Assembly: GCA_037176905.1 (NCBI GenBank) | Contig: JBBBWG010031975.1 | Span: 1 to 64,000 of the forward strand | Direction: 5' to 3' | Source: Azolla pinnata | Taxonomy: Eukaryota > Streptophyta > Polypodiopsida > Salviniales > Salviniaceae | Length of the DNA stretch: 64,000 nucleotides | In this document: positions 38,644 to 51,949 of the stretch, piece by piece | Position numbering within the stretch: the first letter of the stretch is position 1 | How the letters are laid out: every line of letters starts with the position of its first letter | Made by a program: the position numbers and the translations under genes | The notes under the pieces: generated by a model | Database searches by the model: none | The model's input: only the letters and a program-made list of their open reading frames with translations | Told to the model about the DNA's origin: nothing

Positions 38644-39009
38644 TTATATTCTCTCTTCCGAATCTACTAATGTAGATGGGCCTTTCCAACTACCTCCACT
38701 GTCCTTCTCTGGAATTTTTACATGGGAGGTATTTGATTTTGTGTGCCTAAGGCTTCCATTCGACGAAGGGAAGCTTGCTGCTCTCAAAGGGCCGCTCCTA
38801 CCCTTACCTGACAATGAAGCATTTGGATCCCCACCTCGAGCAAATGCCATCAAGCTCTTCACTACGCCTTGATAACGCCTCCGGAACGTAGGAAACCTTG
38901 AAACCGATGTTACAATCCCTTGAACTCTTTTTTATTTGATTGATATAGCATCAACAAAAGCCAAAAAACAAAGGAAAAGTTTTTTCAGAGTATGGACGCC
39001 AACACATCA

Positions 39010-39042
<33 letters not shown>

Positions 39043-42000
39043 GATATTGATGTGTCCACGAGAGCATCATTGCCTATGTTTAATGAAATTTCCAGGAAAA
39101 AGTTTACCATAATGGGATGTTAGAAAAAAGATACGGTTGAAAACAAATAACAATCGAGTTTATGGGCACAATGGCACGTGATCATTACAAGATCAAATCA
39201 TATGGTATATGTAGACACACGCACATGTACGCACGTGTATACATAAATATTCATGAAATTTTACCTTCGACTCCAAGCTTGAATCTCTCCTTTCCTGACT
39301 TCATCGTCAGGTTCTATGCCACCGTTTTGCCATTCATTCATTCGATGTGGGTCACCACTGGTGAGAATCCATTTCAACAAGTAGAGTTCAGTGCTTTCAG
39401 TCAGTTTCGATGCTCGGATTTGTTCTTTCAGAACCAATAAGGGCTCAAAAAACCAGTCAAACATCCGATCTTGGGGGCGATTGTCCATCGTGATCTCCAC
39501 ACCATCAACTGTAAGATCCGTGATATGCACATGGAAAGCATAACTTAACATGAATTCATGACTTGGCATGCCACATTTGTTCTTATTTTCCGAGAAAGAT
39601 TTGAGGACATAATACAGACCACACACACATATGAGAAAATTACAAATAACTGTTGACCCAATAACAATGCCCTTCAATCACTTGCTATTCAATGCCAGAA
39701 AAAGAGAACCGCATGTAAAAAATGAGATTTTTGTGCAAAAAAATAAAAAAGATCAAAGTACACTTTGTTATTGATAATTCTTAGATAGGTAATCTTATTT
39801 AGTAGACAGATTTTATAAGCAGGAATTATAAGAGTGTTTTTTTTAAATTGCCCTATCAAAGTTTATAATTGATATTTATTTCCAGCAGTAAAATGTAATT
39901 TTTTTCAAATAAGGATCTGTTTTCTACCTACCTATCTATGTATGGAGCACATACCTAGCAGAAGACCGGAAACTCCAGCTTTGGCTGAATGGATGAGATT
40001 TGTTAGAAAAGTGAAGGCTGGTAATCCAATAGCAATGGTTCTGGCTTTACTACTATTACTTGATCGCAACCATTCTTCTAGCTCCTCCACCTTGATCGCA
40101 CCCTGTTGAAGAAGCAACTTTCCATTCTGCTCACATGTCTTGAATATATTGTCCCATACCTAACAGTTAATCACATTAAGGTTTTCAGGTTTTTTGAACC
40201 ATGTTTGAACTAGGGTTTTGAAACACCAGCAATGACCTCTTTAGAGACTGAAAATCGCAAAGACAACAACATCTTAAGGCACATATCGAAGATGGACTTC
40301 ACAAAGACAATAACCTATTGAAGTTGGATTTTAACCTGAACCATTTTGACTTCTTGCAAGGTTTGCTTGAGAGACCGCGCATATGTAACAGATTCTGTTT
40401 CGAATTGAGAGCTCCCAGATGCTGAACGCTTGTGTGTGACAAGCTCACTAAGCCATGGCCATGGTGTCGATCTGGTAGTAACACTCTCGTTGCTCTGAGA
40501 GGCTGCCTTCTTTCGATAGCGAGGCCTGGCTGTCAGAATACATGTTGCTTGCTCAGCAACTATGCATGACGTGGTACAAAACCTCTCACTTTACACTAGA
40601 AAACTGCTTGAAGATGCAAAATACGGCTGAATCTATCAATCTATCTATCTATACGTACATCCATATTACGCAAATAGTTGTAATCTTTGTTACATTATTA
40701 TTGACAATGATAGCACACCTGGGAAGACATGTCCCCTCGCGCAAGTATATCATATCATTTGTATATTCGTCAAACTCTGCAATCACCGCCACAATATATG
40801 CTAAACCACATTTGAAGGAGCTTTCCTGAATAAGTATATGACAAAATGGAGTTAAAAAGAGGAAACTGAAAAAGTCACTGTGTAGGGCAAGACACGTTAT
40901 AATTTTAGGACATAAATTTCAAAGTTTGGCTCATAAATATTGAGCTCTGAAAGATTAAAAGGCCAAATTAACGAAGTATATTAAAGGCAAAGGGAATGAT
41001 GGAAAGAAAACGAGATTATGAAATTGAACCAAATCAGCAAATCAGAAAGATCATCTTGTTAATGCCCATGTTCATTGATTATCTCTTAATTGAAAACTAT
41101 GTAAAAATCACAGAATTAGAGATCAAAAGTGCAAATCTAAACTTGTAGTGCAACCAGTGAAAATTTTGATACTCCATGAAAAAATAGGTTCGCAGCTCCA
41201 TTGACTACAAAAACTACGCAACTAACTTTGATTTTAAATTTCTAGGTCATAAACAGAGCTTATATTATCTGTTACTATGAGACCAATGATCACAAAAATT
41301 TTGGCATAAGCAGAAATGCTTTGAAAGATTTGGCATCTGATCTACATATTTGGAGACAAGGACAAAAAATTCTACCCCGCAAAAGGTGTTCCATGGAGTT
41401 TGAGATCAATTGGATCTTTCTTAGCAAGGTGAACATGACGGACAACATGTAGAGCAACTGATGATGGGTACAGCAACAATGTTTTTCATGCAAGGAAAGT
41501 AACTGGCTTGGGGTTTGCTAGCTAAAGGACTAACCAAAGCTCAGGTTTCCATCTTAGAGAAAATCTAAAGCTCCTGAACATCACCTCACAAAGTCGATGG
41601 GAATTTGCCCCTCAAGATGCACAGTGGAAGGATAGGAAATTTCGAAGGTGCAAGTGGTTGCAACATCAAGGAAAGAAGTTTTCTAGACCCAGGCACCCTA
41701 CGTTTTTCCGTCCCAGGCTTGGCCTGTTTACCAGTCCAAGCCTCTATGTCAATAAACTTGGGATCATAGAGACTCTGTTTAGCATACACTGGATGGAGGA
41801 AGATTCTTTGGGAAGAATAAAAAGGGCAGTAGGTGGCAAGAAAACTTACACCACAATGGAAAACTTTATTGTATAGAGCTTAAGTATGACATAAGGTCTC
41901 CTTCGGTGTCTTTTGTATCATAATGCTGTTCCAAGAGATAAATGGAAGAAAATAACCAGAGCTCACCCAAGATACCCAGAATCAATCAGACACTACTGTA

Positions 42001-45000
42001 TTCTTTGCCTGCAAGGACAAAATTTGGGGCAGAATATTAAGGACTCTCGGTGGAGGGGTTTGTCTCGTGGGAAGTAACTTTCTGGTCTACAACAGACTTG
42101 ATTGCTGCTATGAAAGAGAACAAGTTTTCCAAATGGGAACACCAGGTACTAGGTAAAGAAATGTCTCCAAATCTCAAATTTACAGCCTCGTTCTAGAAAA
42201 TGGAAGCTTGGTGGGAATTAATTAGCTCAGTCACCCTATGGCATATTTTGGAAAGCTCATTGATCTGATGCCCTTCAACGACTTCGCATACCACCTGGAA
42301 AGGTCATCAAATGAATTTGGTCGGATTTGATAATCGCCTTCAAAGGGAAATTTGAGATTATTAGAGGACACTCAGAGAATGGTGTCAAATAAAGACTTGG
42401 TTTTATAACTATTTGGAAGGGGATTCCCATTTTTTCTCTTTACTGGTGTCCAACATGAAAATTTTGTTTCCACCCTCATGGGACAAAGGGATGAAAAGAG
42501 AGTTTGTAATTTTGATTGTTAGAATTCTTGTTAACACTTATAGAAAATGGACATTTTTTTGCTTGGGGAAACAAAACATTATCTTCTAAACAAGTTTTAA
42601 CGACTGCGACAATCATACTAGACATAACAGAAGAATACCTGATATACAACTACTGCTCCATATAGTCCAATAAAAACACTGGACAATATTCCGCATAGGA
42701 CTGCTACCACCACTACCAAAGGCCACATTAATACTGCAAGACCAGCCACAGGCACACAAAATGTCTCCAGGAAAGGACCTTCACGTCCAACAAGGTCCTG
42801 CAACAACCTTCTCCATCCTCTCAGAAGCATGAAAGGGCTTTTCAGAATAGCGATCAAACTTATAGATGGGACATCCAGTAAAATCCCCAGTACTCCAACT
42901 AGCACACAACCTGGAAGGTCTAACACCCTGCACCGTATTATAAAAATAACTAGTCGCTTGAGAAAACCATCGAGTTTTCCATCTGCTTAAATTAAACACA
43001 AAAACTCACTTGATCTCATATGGCTGAAAATCTGCAGGTGGATCTTTACAGAAGTCTTTCAAAGATGCAAAATATGAATGGAAACAGAAGTCAGTGAAAT
43101 CTCGAACCACCGTACAGCTACCTTTGATAGTATCCCAAACACCATCCTACATGATGCACATAAGATAGATAGTGAAATCGTTTCAAGTGTATTGGCAATT
43201 TGTGGTATCACCAAATATTTTTCATGAAAATAAGCAAGGCTATAAATTTGCAAGCATTATACACTGTTGAGCAAAATTTCAGTCATCGTCATCTTTCCAA
43301 AACATAAATAAATCATAATGCTGTGTTGATAACATACCGTGAAACAATGACGAAATTTGTCCGGCCGGCCTTCCCTAATGGCTTCAAAAGTTGCTACTAA
43401 GGGTGTGAAAAAACCATAACCCAAACTGACTAGCACACTCCCAACAATTCCAAATACTAGCAATAGAATGAAAGCAGGTGGTAAGAGGAGAGCCAACACG
43501 ACCTTAAGTACTGGTCCCAGCCTTTTTGTCCTGATAAAAAGATGGAGTTCCAATTCGAAAGGATATCTAAGCAAATAATACTTCACTATCCCGAGAGAAC
43601 AAAATGCATAGTTTAGTGAAGCTAACAGGCTACACAATCTCTCTTTCTTTTACTATTTCCTGTAAAATAGAGGGGGGCAAGAAATGTGACTGTTACCATA
43701 CCTTGCAATTGCATAATATGTCCCGAGTACTTGAGCAGGCCACAGTCCCAACAGCACAACAAGGTTCCCAATACTCAATATAGCAATGCTGAATGGTAAC
43801 ACGATACACCCTGCAAAACAGCTCGCTCCAAACTCATGAACATGCTGGATGGAGACACAATAAACATGCCACACTCCAAACAGCTTTTGTAATGTTATAT
43901 AGGATACCGTTTGAAACAACAATGTCAACAGAAAAATACGCATCCAAGGACAAAATAAAGTGGATTTTTATAAACATTTTAACAGTACAGTCGACAAGAA
44001 ATACTTAAAAATAAACATTTTAACAGTATGATCAACAAGAAGACACTAAAAAGTATGCTCATGATGAGGTTACAAAAAGCATAGGGTAATGATTTGTCTC
44101 ACCCAAAGGCTACATAATTCAACTGGATATCTGATCAAAGAACGAACTTGTAATTTGCACTGACATGAATACGATAAGCAAGTTTAACCCAATACAGATG
44201 GGGCATCGCAGGTTGATGTGACTCAGAATTTAATCAATCAAACATTGACAGTGGAGTGGTGAGACACAGACACAAACATAGAAAACGTTTTGGGTGCTTG
44301 ACAGTCCGTTTGACTTGTGGCATATAAATACAGAAGGATTTGCTTGATCAGCTTCGCACACATTTCCTTGAGAATGCACTAAACAATCAGCCCCAAGAAC
44401 ATGATAAAGATCCATTTGTCAATAAGCTAGACTAGGGCAGTCATTCGCTTATCTGAAGAAGCATTGACCCACTCAATAATTTTGACCGTAATGTGTGATG
44501 ATTACATGAAATGATGGCTAAAGAACCCAAAGCAAAAAGCCCAACGAGTAAATGCATATGTCAATTCGAAATCAGACAGACTCCATGACCTCCTTTGGCA
44601 ATAACAACTGCACGCTGCAATACGATACATTTATAATTTTTGTTAATAAAAGTGCAAGAGTAAGAGTGCCTCATTGGAGCGGTATAGAGATCCTCAATTT
44701 GGAAGAAGCACTAAATGAGAAGATGTATGACAATGAAATATGACATCTCATTCCAAATTCTCCGAAGCACAAGTGGTGCACTGTCACTGAATGATATTGA
44801 TCTCCGACCTTCTCTGCATAGATCAATCACCATTCGGAAGAAATCTAGGCAACCAAGTCTACACATCTAGCTGATCCGCCACATAATGAGAGAAAACCAG
44901 TTTGCTGTACAGAAAACCCTACACGGTCAAACCGAGTTCATACGGATGCGTTGAGATATCAAGCTCAGCCACATGGAGTGTAATCTCCACCCGTAAATAT

Positions 45001-45189
45001 AATCAAACTGAGGTACATTTGTATAAAATGAAGTAGGATCTGACAGATACCCCACGCATATTCTCCATAGAACAAACCAAGACCCGCAATTGTATTAGTT
45101 GTGAATAACTCTTAGATTAAGAGTGGTTCATCATTGTAAATACCTTCTGCTATTTATCTGTATAGATTTTCTTGGGTAACATATGTAGA

Positions 45190-45225
<36 letters not shown>

Positions 45226-45822
45226 CATACAGACATTGTATCTGCCTAGACATTATTTTACACATTACTCTTCTTACTATAGCATCCAAATGATTTTTGG
45301 AGTTATATCAATAATACCAAAGAAACTGAGCTTTCAAAAGAGTTTTCCACTCGAATTACTTCTTTCAGACTTGGGGAGAATCAAAATGATTGATATGTAG
45401 GGATCTAAATCCTAGGGATCAGTGTCTGGGAAGATAATGACCATATCAATTCACCTAGAAATAAACTCCATCACCACCAAAACCCATGATTTTGAGCTTG
45501 ATTTTCACATCCCCAAATTAGGAAATTTTGGGAGCTCTACTTCTCGCCTTCAAACCCCATGCTTTTGAGCTTGAAATGGCACAAACCCAATTGCTAAACC
45601 CAAAAATAGGAGGAGGCATTCCATGGTAAATGAAAAAAGTTGCCGAATTTAAGCATAGAAAGGGAATAATTCCTTACAGTAATAGCGCACATTCTATGTG
45701 ATCGAGGAAAAAGCAGATCTCGTACCTTTGATGATTCCCAGTAGGAAAAGGCCGATGAAGAAGGGAAGGAAGTACATGAAATTGAGAAGTGCAGATGGAC
45801 AGGTGAACACCGAGCTATCCAT
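38644..45822 (-). CDS. Multi-pass membrane protein, At3g27390-like, 10 exons
   Basis: Minus-strand exons: 45822-45726, 43810-43702, 43530-43338, 43146-43010, 42927-42639, 40825-40719, 40525-40336, 40159-39955, 39508-39265, 38926-38644. All are GT-AG with closing phases and give 617 residues. It matches the plant family named after the uncharacterised membrane protein At3g27390. Landmarks: MYFLPFFIGLFLLGIIKG (first membrane segment), LVVLLGLWPAQVLGTYYAIA, a segment around LLLPPAFILLLVFGIVGSVL, GREGPFLETFCVPVAGLAVL, SSFKCGLAYIVAVIAEFDEY, then a soluble C-terminal half with IAIGLPAFTFLTNLIHSAKA, GLLLVDGVEI, RMFDWFFEPLLVLKEQI and FPTFRRRYQGVVKSLM. Six or so membrane spans are all in the first 300 residues. 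No enzymatic motif is visible and the biochemical role is unknown. Introns 1 and 5 are long (1.9 and 1.8 kb), without recognisable genes. Confidence 0.92.
39016..39042. repeat. CA microsatellite in an intron of the membrane-protein gene
   Basis: About thirteen AC units. Confidence 0.85.
45191..45222. repeat. CT microsatellite in intron 1 of the membrane-protein gene
   Basis: About fifteen TC units. Confidence 0.85.
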
Positions 45823-46146
45823 GCTGATGATCTGGCAGTTAATTCTGTTACCTTTGGCGGGGCACCTGTGTGTGTCTCGCGCTCTGCATGAATCTGTTAC
45901 TTGTATGTCGATTTAAATCGCGGTATCCCGGGGCACTTCGCATCAGATCCCGGTCCTGAACGAAGAAAAAGAAGGATATCTGTACAATCAGAGCTGCATT
46001 TTCAGGCATGCATCGGACAGGCATGGATGTAGGGCTTCAACAAATGAAGCGGAGAGAGAAAGAGGACATGGATCTTGATCATGGGGGGTTTTGCGATTGA
46101 ATGGATCAAGAGGCGAGAGGAGGATCTCATCGATCAGACGATCCGT

Positions 46147-46188
46147 CCTAGGGTTTAGGGTTTAGGGTTTAGGGTTTAGGGTTTAGGG
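46147..46188. repeat. Short telomere-like array (GGGTTTA, about six units)
   Basis: A clean run of TTTAGGG units about 325 bp upstream of the start codon of the membrane-protein gene. Confidence 0.9.
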
Positions 46189-46488
46189 TTGTGAAAAATA
46201 GGATCAAATGAAGGGCAAAGATAGATTCATTCTGCTCAAATAAGGAACTCTGAAAGCTCGATACAGCGCCGAAAAGATTCCAGTCTGGGATCGATTGCTT
46301 CCCTTGGCCATCGAAATCTGCCTCCTCGGTTTGGTTTATGCGATCTGAAATCGATTCGGTGAGACAATCCATTTGGGCTGTAGCAGAAATCTTTCCAGGG
46401 TCTATCGATTCGACGGATCTGGCCGACAGGAGTCGATATCATGCAACGGATCCGGCCCAAGATGATCCTTTGGGCTTTGTTCTTCAGT

Positions 46489-46578
46489 GGATCAAGGTAG
46501 GAATCCCATCTATCTAGGTCTGTTTGTGAAGTAGTGGATCAAGGTAGGAATCCCATCTATCTAGGTCTGTTTGTGAAG
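46489..46578. repeat. 45-bp perfect tandem duplication
   Basis: GTGGATCAAGGTAGGAATCC followed by CATCTATCTAGGTCTGTTTGTGAAG occurs twice in direct succession. Confidence 0.85.
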
Positions 46579-47580
46579 TGGTTTCATCAGTGCAAGAATC
46601 CGTGTGGGTTTGTGAGCTCTATCCAAGTCTCTCGTGCCTAGATCTAAGTGAGAATCCAGAATCTCGCGTATCAGTTTATCAAGAGAGCATATCTTGTCAT
46701 GCGCAAATCGGTTCCGATAATGCCCACCAAGATCATGACAACGTCGAGCAATCGATTCCTTCATACATGCCCGGATGCTTGTTGTTAAGCCTAGTGCCAA
46801 TGGCAAGTGGATTGCTTGAGGCAAAGTCTTGAGATCTTTCACACATGCATGTAGAGACATGTTTCATACATTTGCTCAAGAAAAACCAAGTTTAATAATA
46901 ATAAAAAAATTACAAAGAGCAGCACCCGATACAGATGATCATGGTATGAGTATGCATGCCATACCCTAAACCTCCTCTTTCTCAAACAATGAAGCCTTCT
47001 CCACTGAATAGACATCTTACTCGTCTTTCTAAAGAAAGAAATGCTGTCCTTATTTCTCAAACAATATGCTAGAATGACATTACTTCAGAATCGGCGATCT
47101 ACAAGTCAGTCCTTTTACAGATCCACATGTCTCACATGTGACAAACACCAATGCTCTATAGAGCTGAATAGATTTTTTGAACACTAAGGACCTGTGTATG
47201 CTGTGTTGAGCTGAAATGGACACTGTCCCAGCTCAACATTTAAGTCTTATGTGGAGTGCAAGATGCCTAACTAATAACTCACCATGTGGTAGCGAAAAAA
47301 CCAACCCAAGAATGAACCCATTCAATTCCATAGAAGCATAGTGAAGCATGAAGTAAAGCTGTTTGAATTAGTTGGCCACTGTGCAAAACTATCAAAATTG
47401 TTCACATTTGTATGCATGTTCCAGAAATCCTTCTTCCGACTGCTTTAAACTAATGCCTTATGTAATAAGTAATAAGTCTACCCTCTTCGCATCCTGTCTT
47501 ACATTGACACACACCTAATGGAAGCCAAGATTAACCATATCCATCAAGCCACTTGTATCACCAGGATCATACGCAAATCC

Positions 47581-49085
47581 TTAATACATCGACACCTTTG
47601 CCTGCAAAAAAGGATGAACAGAGTTAACAAAATGGCTTGTGCTTTCAAATTACATATTCAAACAGAAGTACCAAGGTTATGGAACGATTTGTGAGGAACG
47701 GAAGCAATAATAAACTTAGCCTTTACCATCCCCGGGTTCCGCCATTAATTTTGAAACAGGACAATTTATTCACATTTTCATTGGATTGATAAAAGTATGA
47801 CCATTTACTCTACATATGCAAACACCAACAAGATATCAACTCATGCTAAATATAAGCGGGATTTGCAGAGCATGAAAACACCAAGAACAGTTAACCATTA
47901 TCATTCTCACTTTCCCCGTCAAGAAAACAACACACTTCAATGTAATTTTAGGTGGATTAGAACAGCCATAATCAACCAAGAGTATAATGAGACTCGGACA
48001 AATGTATAACCACTACCTCTTCAGGTGTGAATACCTACGTGATGCTACCAAACTGTACATAACCACACATCATGTTCTCTCATTCCAAATTATATACTGT
48101 TTCACCAAGGTTAACAAGTGTATAACATTTACTCAGGACATCAACAGCATGAAGGGACTGATAAAAAATTGTAAAGATGGTTCAAATTTCTTCATCACGC
48201 ACTTTAGTTCCCTTGACGTTATTGAAATGACAATTTTACAAAAGAGGATATGGAAAAACGGATGAAACCTGTCCAGATCCTGGGTTTTGAGTTAATTGCT
48301 GCCATCCAGGTAAAGGAAATTGTTTACCCTTCTTCACAGCATGTGTACCTCCATCTTCAATCCACATGACTTCATCAGGTTGCTACACGTAAAACCAAAG
48401 GAATCAGATGACAAACCATTGAGAATGAACAATTAAAAAGGTTTAACAAATGGAATGACTCGGTGAGAACCTCCTTGGTCCTCCAATGGGCGGATCCGAA
48501 ATAGAACTCTCTCCATAAGCGTTCGATGCGTATTTGTTGTCCTGGAATGGATACGAAAAACAGATCATTAATACAAGCAGATCAACAACGTAAGTTTTGC
48601 AAAACCCACAACAGCATGACTAAAGGGATTCCACAGTGAAGCCATGAACCATGATTCACTGTTATCTTGTGTTAAATGATCCCACATTGTGTTGTATAAT
48701 AAGCTGAATAAAGGCAAATGAGCTCTCTCTTGCAAACAATGGGGAAGAGGATTCCAAGGACTTTCCCACAGGCATTCAACTGCTAACCCCTTGCCCACGA
48801 CAACAACCACGGAGTATTACCACATTCACAGGACAAATCTAACACCTGAATTAAGTCCCACGACCACCATCATGAACTCCACTAAACTACGTATGATTTC
48901 CATCATCATGAATTCCACTGTCACCGGCACTATCATCAGCACAAGCACAAGCACCACCATGTAGGCCAAGGTGAGAAGCATCTCTTGTTTGTTTTCAGTG
49001 TTTTGTACTTTGGATGATTGGGTACACATCCCACTATTGTATCTTTTGTCTCATGGGCCAATTCTGGTCTTAGAAGACGTGAATA

Positions 49086-49118
<33 letters not shown>

Positions 49119-49319
49119 CTCTCCCATCTCTCTCTCTCTCGCTCTCCTCTCTCTCTCGCTCTCTACACACATACCAGTATAAGAGTTATCTGTCGAAAAG
49201 GCTCGCTGTGCAGAGCCAATGGTGAGAACTGCCCACGAGGAAGAAGGAGGCGGAGGCCTGCGGAGCAAGGAGGCTATGGAAGCGCGAGCTCCGACGACAG
49301 AAGCACGAGCGGAGGCCAT
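47581..49319 (-). CDS. Small predicted mitochondrial protein, 4 exons, family not recognised
   Basis: Minus-strand exons 49319-49175, 48541-48471, 48382-48269 and 47601-47581 are all GT-AG with closing phases and encode 116 residues. The N-terminus (MASARASVVGARASIASLLR) is rich in Ala, Ser and Arg without acids, and a likely presequence end is near RAFSTDNSY: a classic mitochondrial targeting peptide. The mature part of about 70 residues holds IRIERLWREFYFGSAHWRTK, DEVMWIEDGGTHAVKKGKQF and PLPGWQQLTQNPGSGQ, then a tiny last exon encoding AKVSMY and the stop. There is no membrane span and no cysteine motif. Size and composition would suit an accessory subunit of a respiratory complex or the mitoribosome, but this is only a guess. 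I do not recognise the family. Confidence 0.8.
49082..49165. repeat. TTTC / TC microsatellite
   Basis: Runs of TTTC then TC just inside the first intron of the small mitochondrial protein gene. Confidence 0.8.
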
Positions 49320-49507
49320 CTTCACCTGCACAAACGCCGGAAAAACCCTCTTCTTCTTCTTCTTCCCTCTTCTTCTTCTTCGTCTTCTTCTTCGTCTTCA
49401 TAATTACGATGAGATTTAAAGCTTTACTTATTTACCAAAATGCCCCTCTCAGTTCCTAGATTTACTCCTGAGAAAAAAATATGCACCTGATTGTGGCGCA
49501 CATATTA
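49320..49507. other. Leader/promoter of the small mitochondrial protein gene
   Basis: Contains a TTC-rich run at 49349-49396 directly upstream of the start codon on the coding strand. No gene seen. Confidence 0.4.
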
Positions 49508-50095
49508 AAGTTAGGGTTAGGGTTAGGGTTAGGGTTAGGCTTAGGGTTAGGCTTAGGCTTAGGCTTAGGCTTAGGCTTAGGGTTAGGCTTAGGGTTAGGC
49601 TTAGGGTTAGGGTGGGGGCTACAGCTTGGCCTAAGCCTAGGATAGGGTTAAGGTTGGTATTAGCGTTTGCGCTAGGGTTAGATTAGGATAGGGCTGGAAG
49701 GTTAGGGCTTGAGGTCACGGCTAAGGCTAGGTTTGAACGAAGAATAGCGTTAGGGTTAGATTTTGGGCTAGGATTAGTGTTAGGAATAGGGTTAAGGGTT
49801 AGGAAAGGTAGGCTAGGGTTAGGGTTGGGGTTAAAGCGTTAGCTAGGAATAAGGTTAGGGTTAGGATAAGGGTTGGGATTAGGGTAGGGTTTGCGTATGG
49901 GTTTGTGTTAGAGCTTGGGATAGGATTACGGTTAGGGTTAGGGTTAGGGATTAGTTCTATGTCAGGATTGAGAATAGGATTAAGGTTAGGAATAAGGTCG
50001 GGATTTCAGGTTAGGATTCGGAATTGGATTCGGATAGAGTGTAGGGTTTATTTAGGGTAAGGGTTACGGTGAAGGTCAGGCCTGGGTCTGGGTCT
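49508..50095. repeat. Degenerate TTAGGG/TTAGGC array
   Basis: The first 110 bp are regular hexamers GTTAGG and CTTAGG (TTAGGG and TTAGGC), not the plant heptamer. The rest decays into single GTTAGGG words in unrelated filler, ending with GGTCTGGGTCTGGGTCTGG at about 50083-50103. Confidence 0.85.
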
Positions 50096-50600
50096 GGGTC
50101 TGGTCAAAGATAACATTATGCCTAATTTCATCTCATACAGATCCGATTCAGGTCTCGTTGTCTCCTTGCACTTGGGTCTGAGCCTGGTGAAAACTACATA
50201 ATCTTTCATCCCATCTTCCTACTGATATGATTAAATTGTTTTGGTTTGTTCTGGGTTTGGGTCAAGACTGCAAAATTCTCTCCTTCCATCTCATACTTGA
50301 TTCGATTCATGCTTCAATGCTTTGGCCTGGGTCTGGTCTGCTTCTGGGTCTGAAAAGAACAAAAGATTTAGCTCTGACAAACTGTGGAGCTTAGATCTGA
50401 TCGATGGGAATTTTATCGGCTTCTGGACATGCAGATACTGACAACGTGACAACTCGACGCTCATCGTATAGCTACTTTTCCAAGATTCGTTCCACAATTT
50501 CGAAACACATGTATAGCTTTGAACTAAGCTTTTGGGATCATTCACACCCAGCAAATCATGTGGGGCTTGGCCCCATTGAGATTCATCTCGCATGACCAAT
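50096..50600. other. Gene-free sequence with a GGGTCTGG-type phrase
   Basis: The words CTGGGTCTG and GGTCTGG recur (50085-50105, 50165, 50260, 50330) in a block that repeats the order ATC TCATAC...GATTCG...GGTCTG about four times. This is a strongly diverged repeat. No gene seen. Confidence 0.4.
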
Positions 50601-51279
50601 AATTGAGCCAAATCTTAACGTGTAACTGAGAGCTTTTCCTGACTAACGGCTTCTGCTGGACAATCACATACTTCCTCGGAAAAAGAATTCGAACTAAGAA
50701 TGTCTCATTCCATCGATAGCTTAACCCAACTCTGATGTGGTCAACCATAGCAATCCATCCACGTATAAAAATGCACATCTTGTGATCCCATACCACACCA
50801 ATTTCGTACTTTATATTATATCTCAAAAATTTTGACTAACAAATCTCGCTATATATAGTTTTTATCGTTTCTCAAGATGTTAGATTAACAATGTATTCAC
50901 ATGTACCATATGACTATGTGGAATTATCTCATTCTTACGACGACAAGTTTCTTCTATTTATCCAACATTTACCCATTCAATTTAGACTTTTCGATTGGTT
51001 TGTGAGGTTTAAGCTTATAGTAAGGCAAACGATGGAATCATTTCTTGATTGTCAATCCAAAGGATGAAGATTGATGATGAGCTCAAAGTTAATACTATTA
51101 ATGAACAAATTGCCAACATTGTAAGAAACTTTTGTTATGACAACACGCAATTCAAGTTTGAACAACAATGAAAACAAACAACAAAATGATAGAAAAACGA
51201 AAAGACAAATTTGTATTACCAAGAGACAAAGATGACATGAGAGAATTTCTATCTCATTCTCCCTTGTATTCTCTTGATT

Positions 51280-51284
<5 letters not shown>

Positions 51285-51360
<76 letters not shown>
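51285..51360. repeat. Long CT microsatellite
   Basis: About 38 uninterrupted TC units. Confidence 0.95.
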
Positions 51361-51362
<2 letters not shown>

Positions 51363-51949
51363 CATTTACACAAAGCAAATTCAATACTTGGCTTTTCCAT
51401 CAAGACCACGACACATCACTTTGAACCAATTAGATTGTTGTAGTGTTGCTACAAAACAGATACTGCATGAATACAAATTTTTTTAGATTTATTATCACCC
51501 TAAGACCTCTAACAACCTTGTTTATATTATAAGTTTCTTCACATAGTTGGTGATACGTATGGGCCCTATACTTTGGCCTAATAATGTGTGCCAAGTATTT
51601 CTCACAAAATAATGTTTTGAATTAATATGCTTTAAAAGTATCTTTTGATGTTTTTTTAATATTTATAACTTAATAGTAAATATGACAATTGTAAATTAAA
51701 GGTATAAGGTTTGAATTGTACTTTGCACAATCATTTTTACACATTTGTTGAACTAATATATTTTTTATACAGGGTGGTTTAACATTGCATGTCGAAAGAA
51801 CTACAACAATATGATGTGTCGAGTCCATGAATCTAGTCAATATATAAAAAATAAAAGAAAGTTAGGAAATTATTACGGAATGTTTGGATGATAAGAACTG
51901 GTATGCATCTAAGATTATCAAGAAGAGAAACATGACATTTAAGGAGCGA

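Larger units (their letters stand above)
45823..47580. other. Promoter/leader of the membrane-protein gene and intergenic DNA
   Basis: No gene seen. 46147-46188 is a clean TTTAGGG array, 46489-46578 a 45-bp tandem duplication. The rest is unique and moderately AT-rich, and should include the 3' UTR of the small mitochondrial protein gene near 47580. Confidence 0.5.

Noticed and set aside
41586-41876. Small opposed frames in the long intron of the membrane-protein gene, possibly an embedded gene
   Set aside because: Under 75 codons, no domain, and positioned wholly within an intron whose flanking exons join in frame.
51168-51486. Ser-Leu repeat frames
   Set aside because: Translation of the TC dinucleotide tract.
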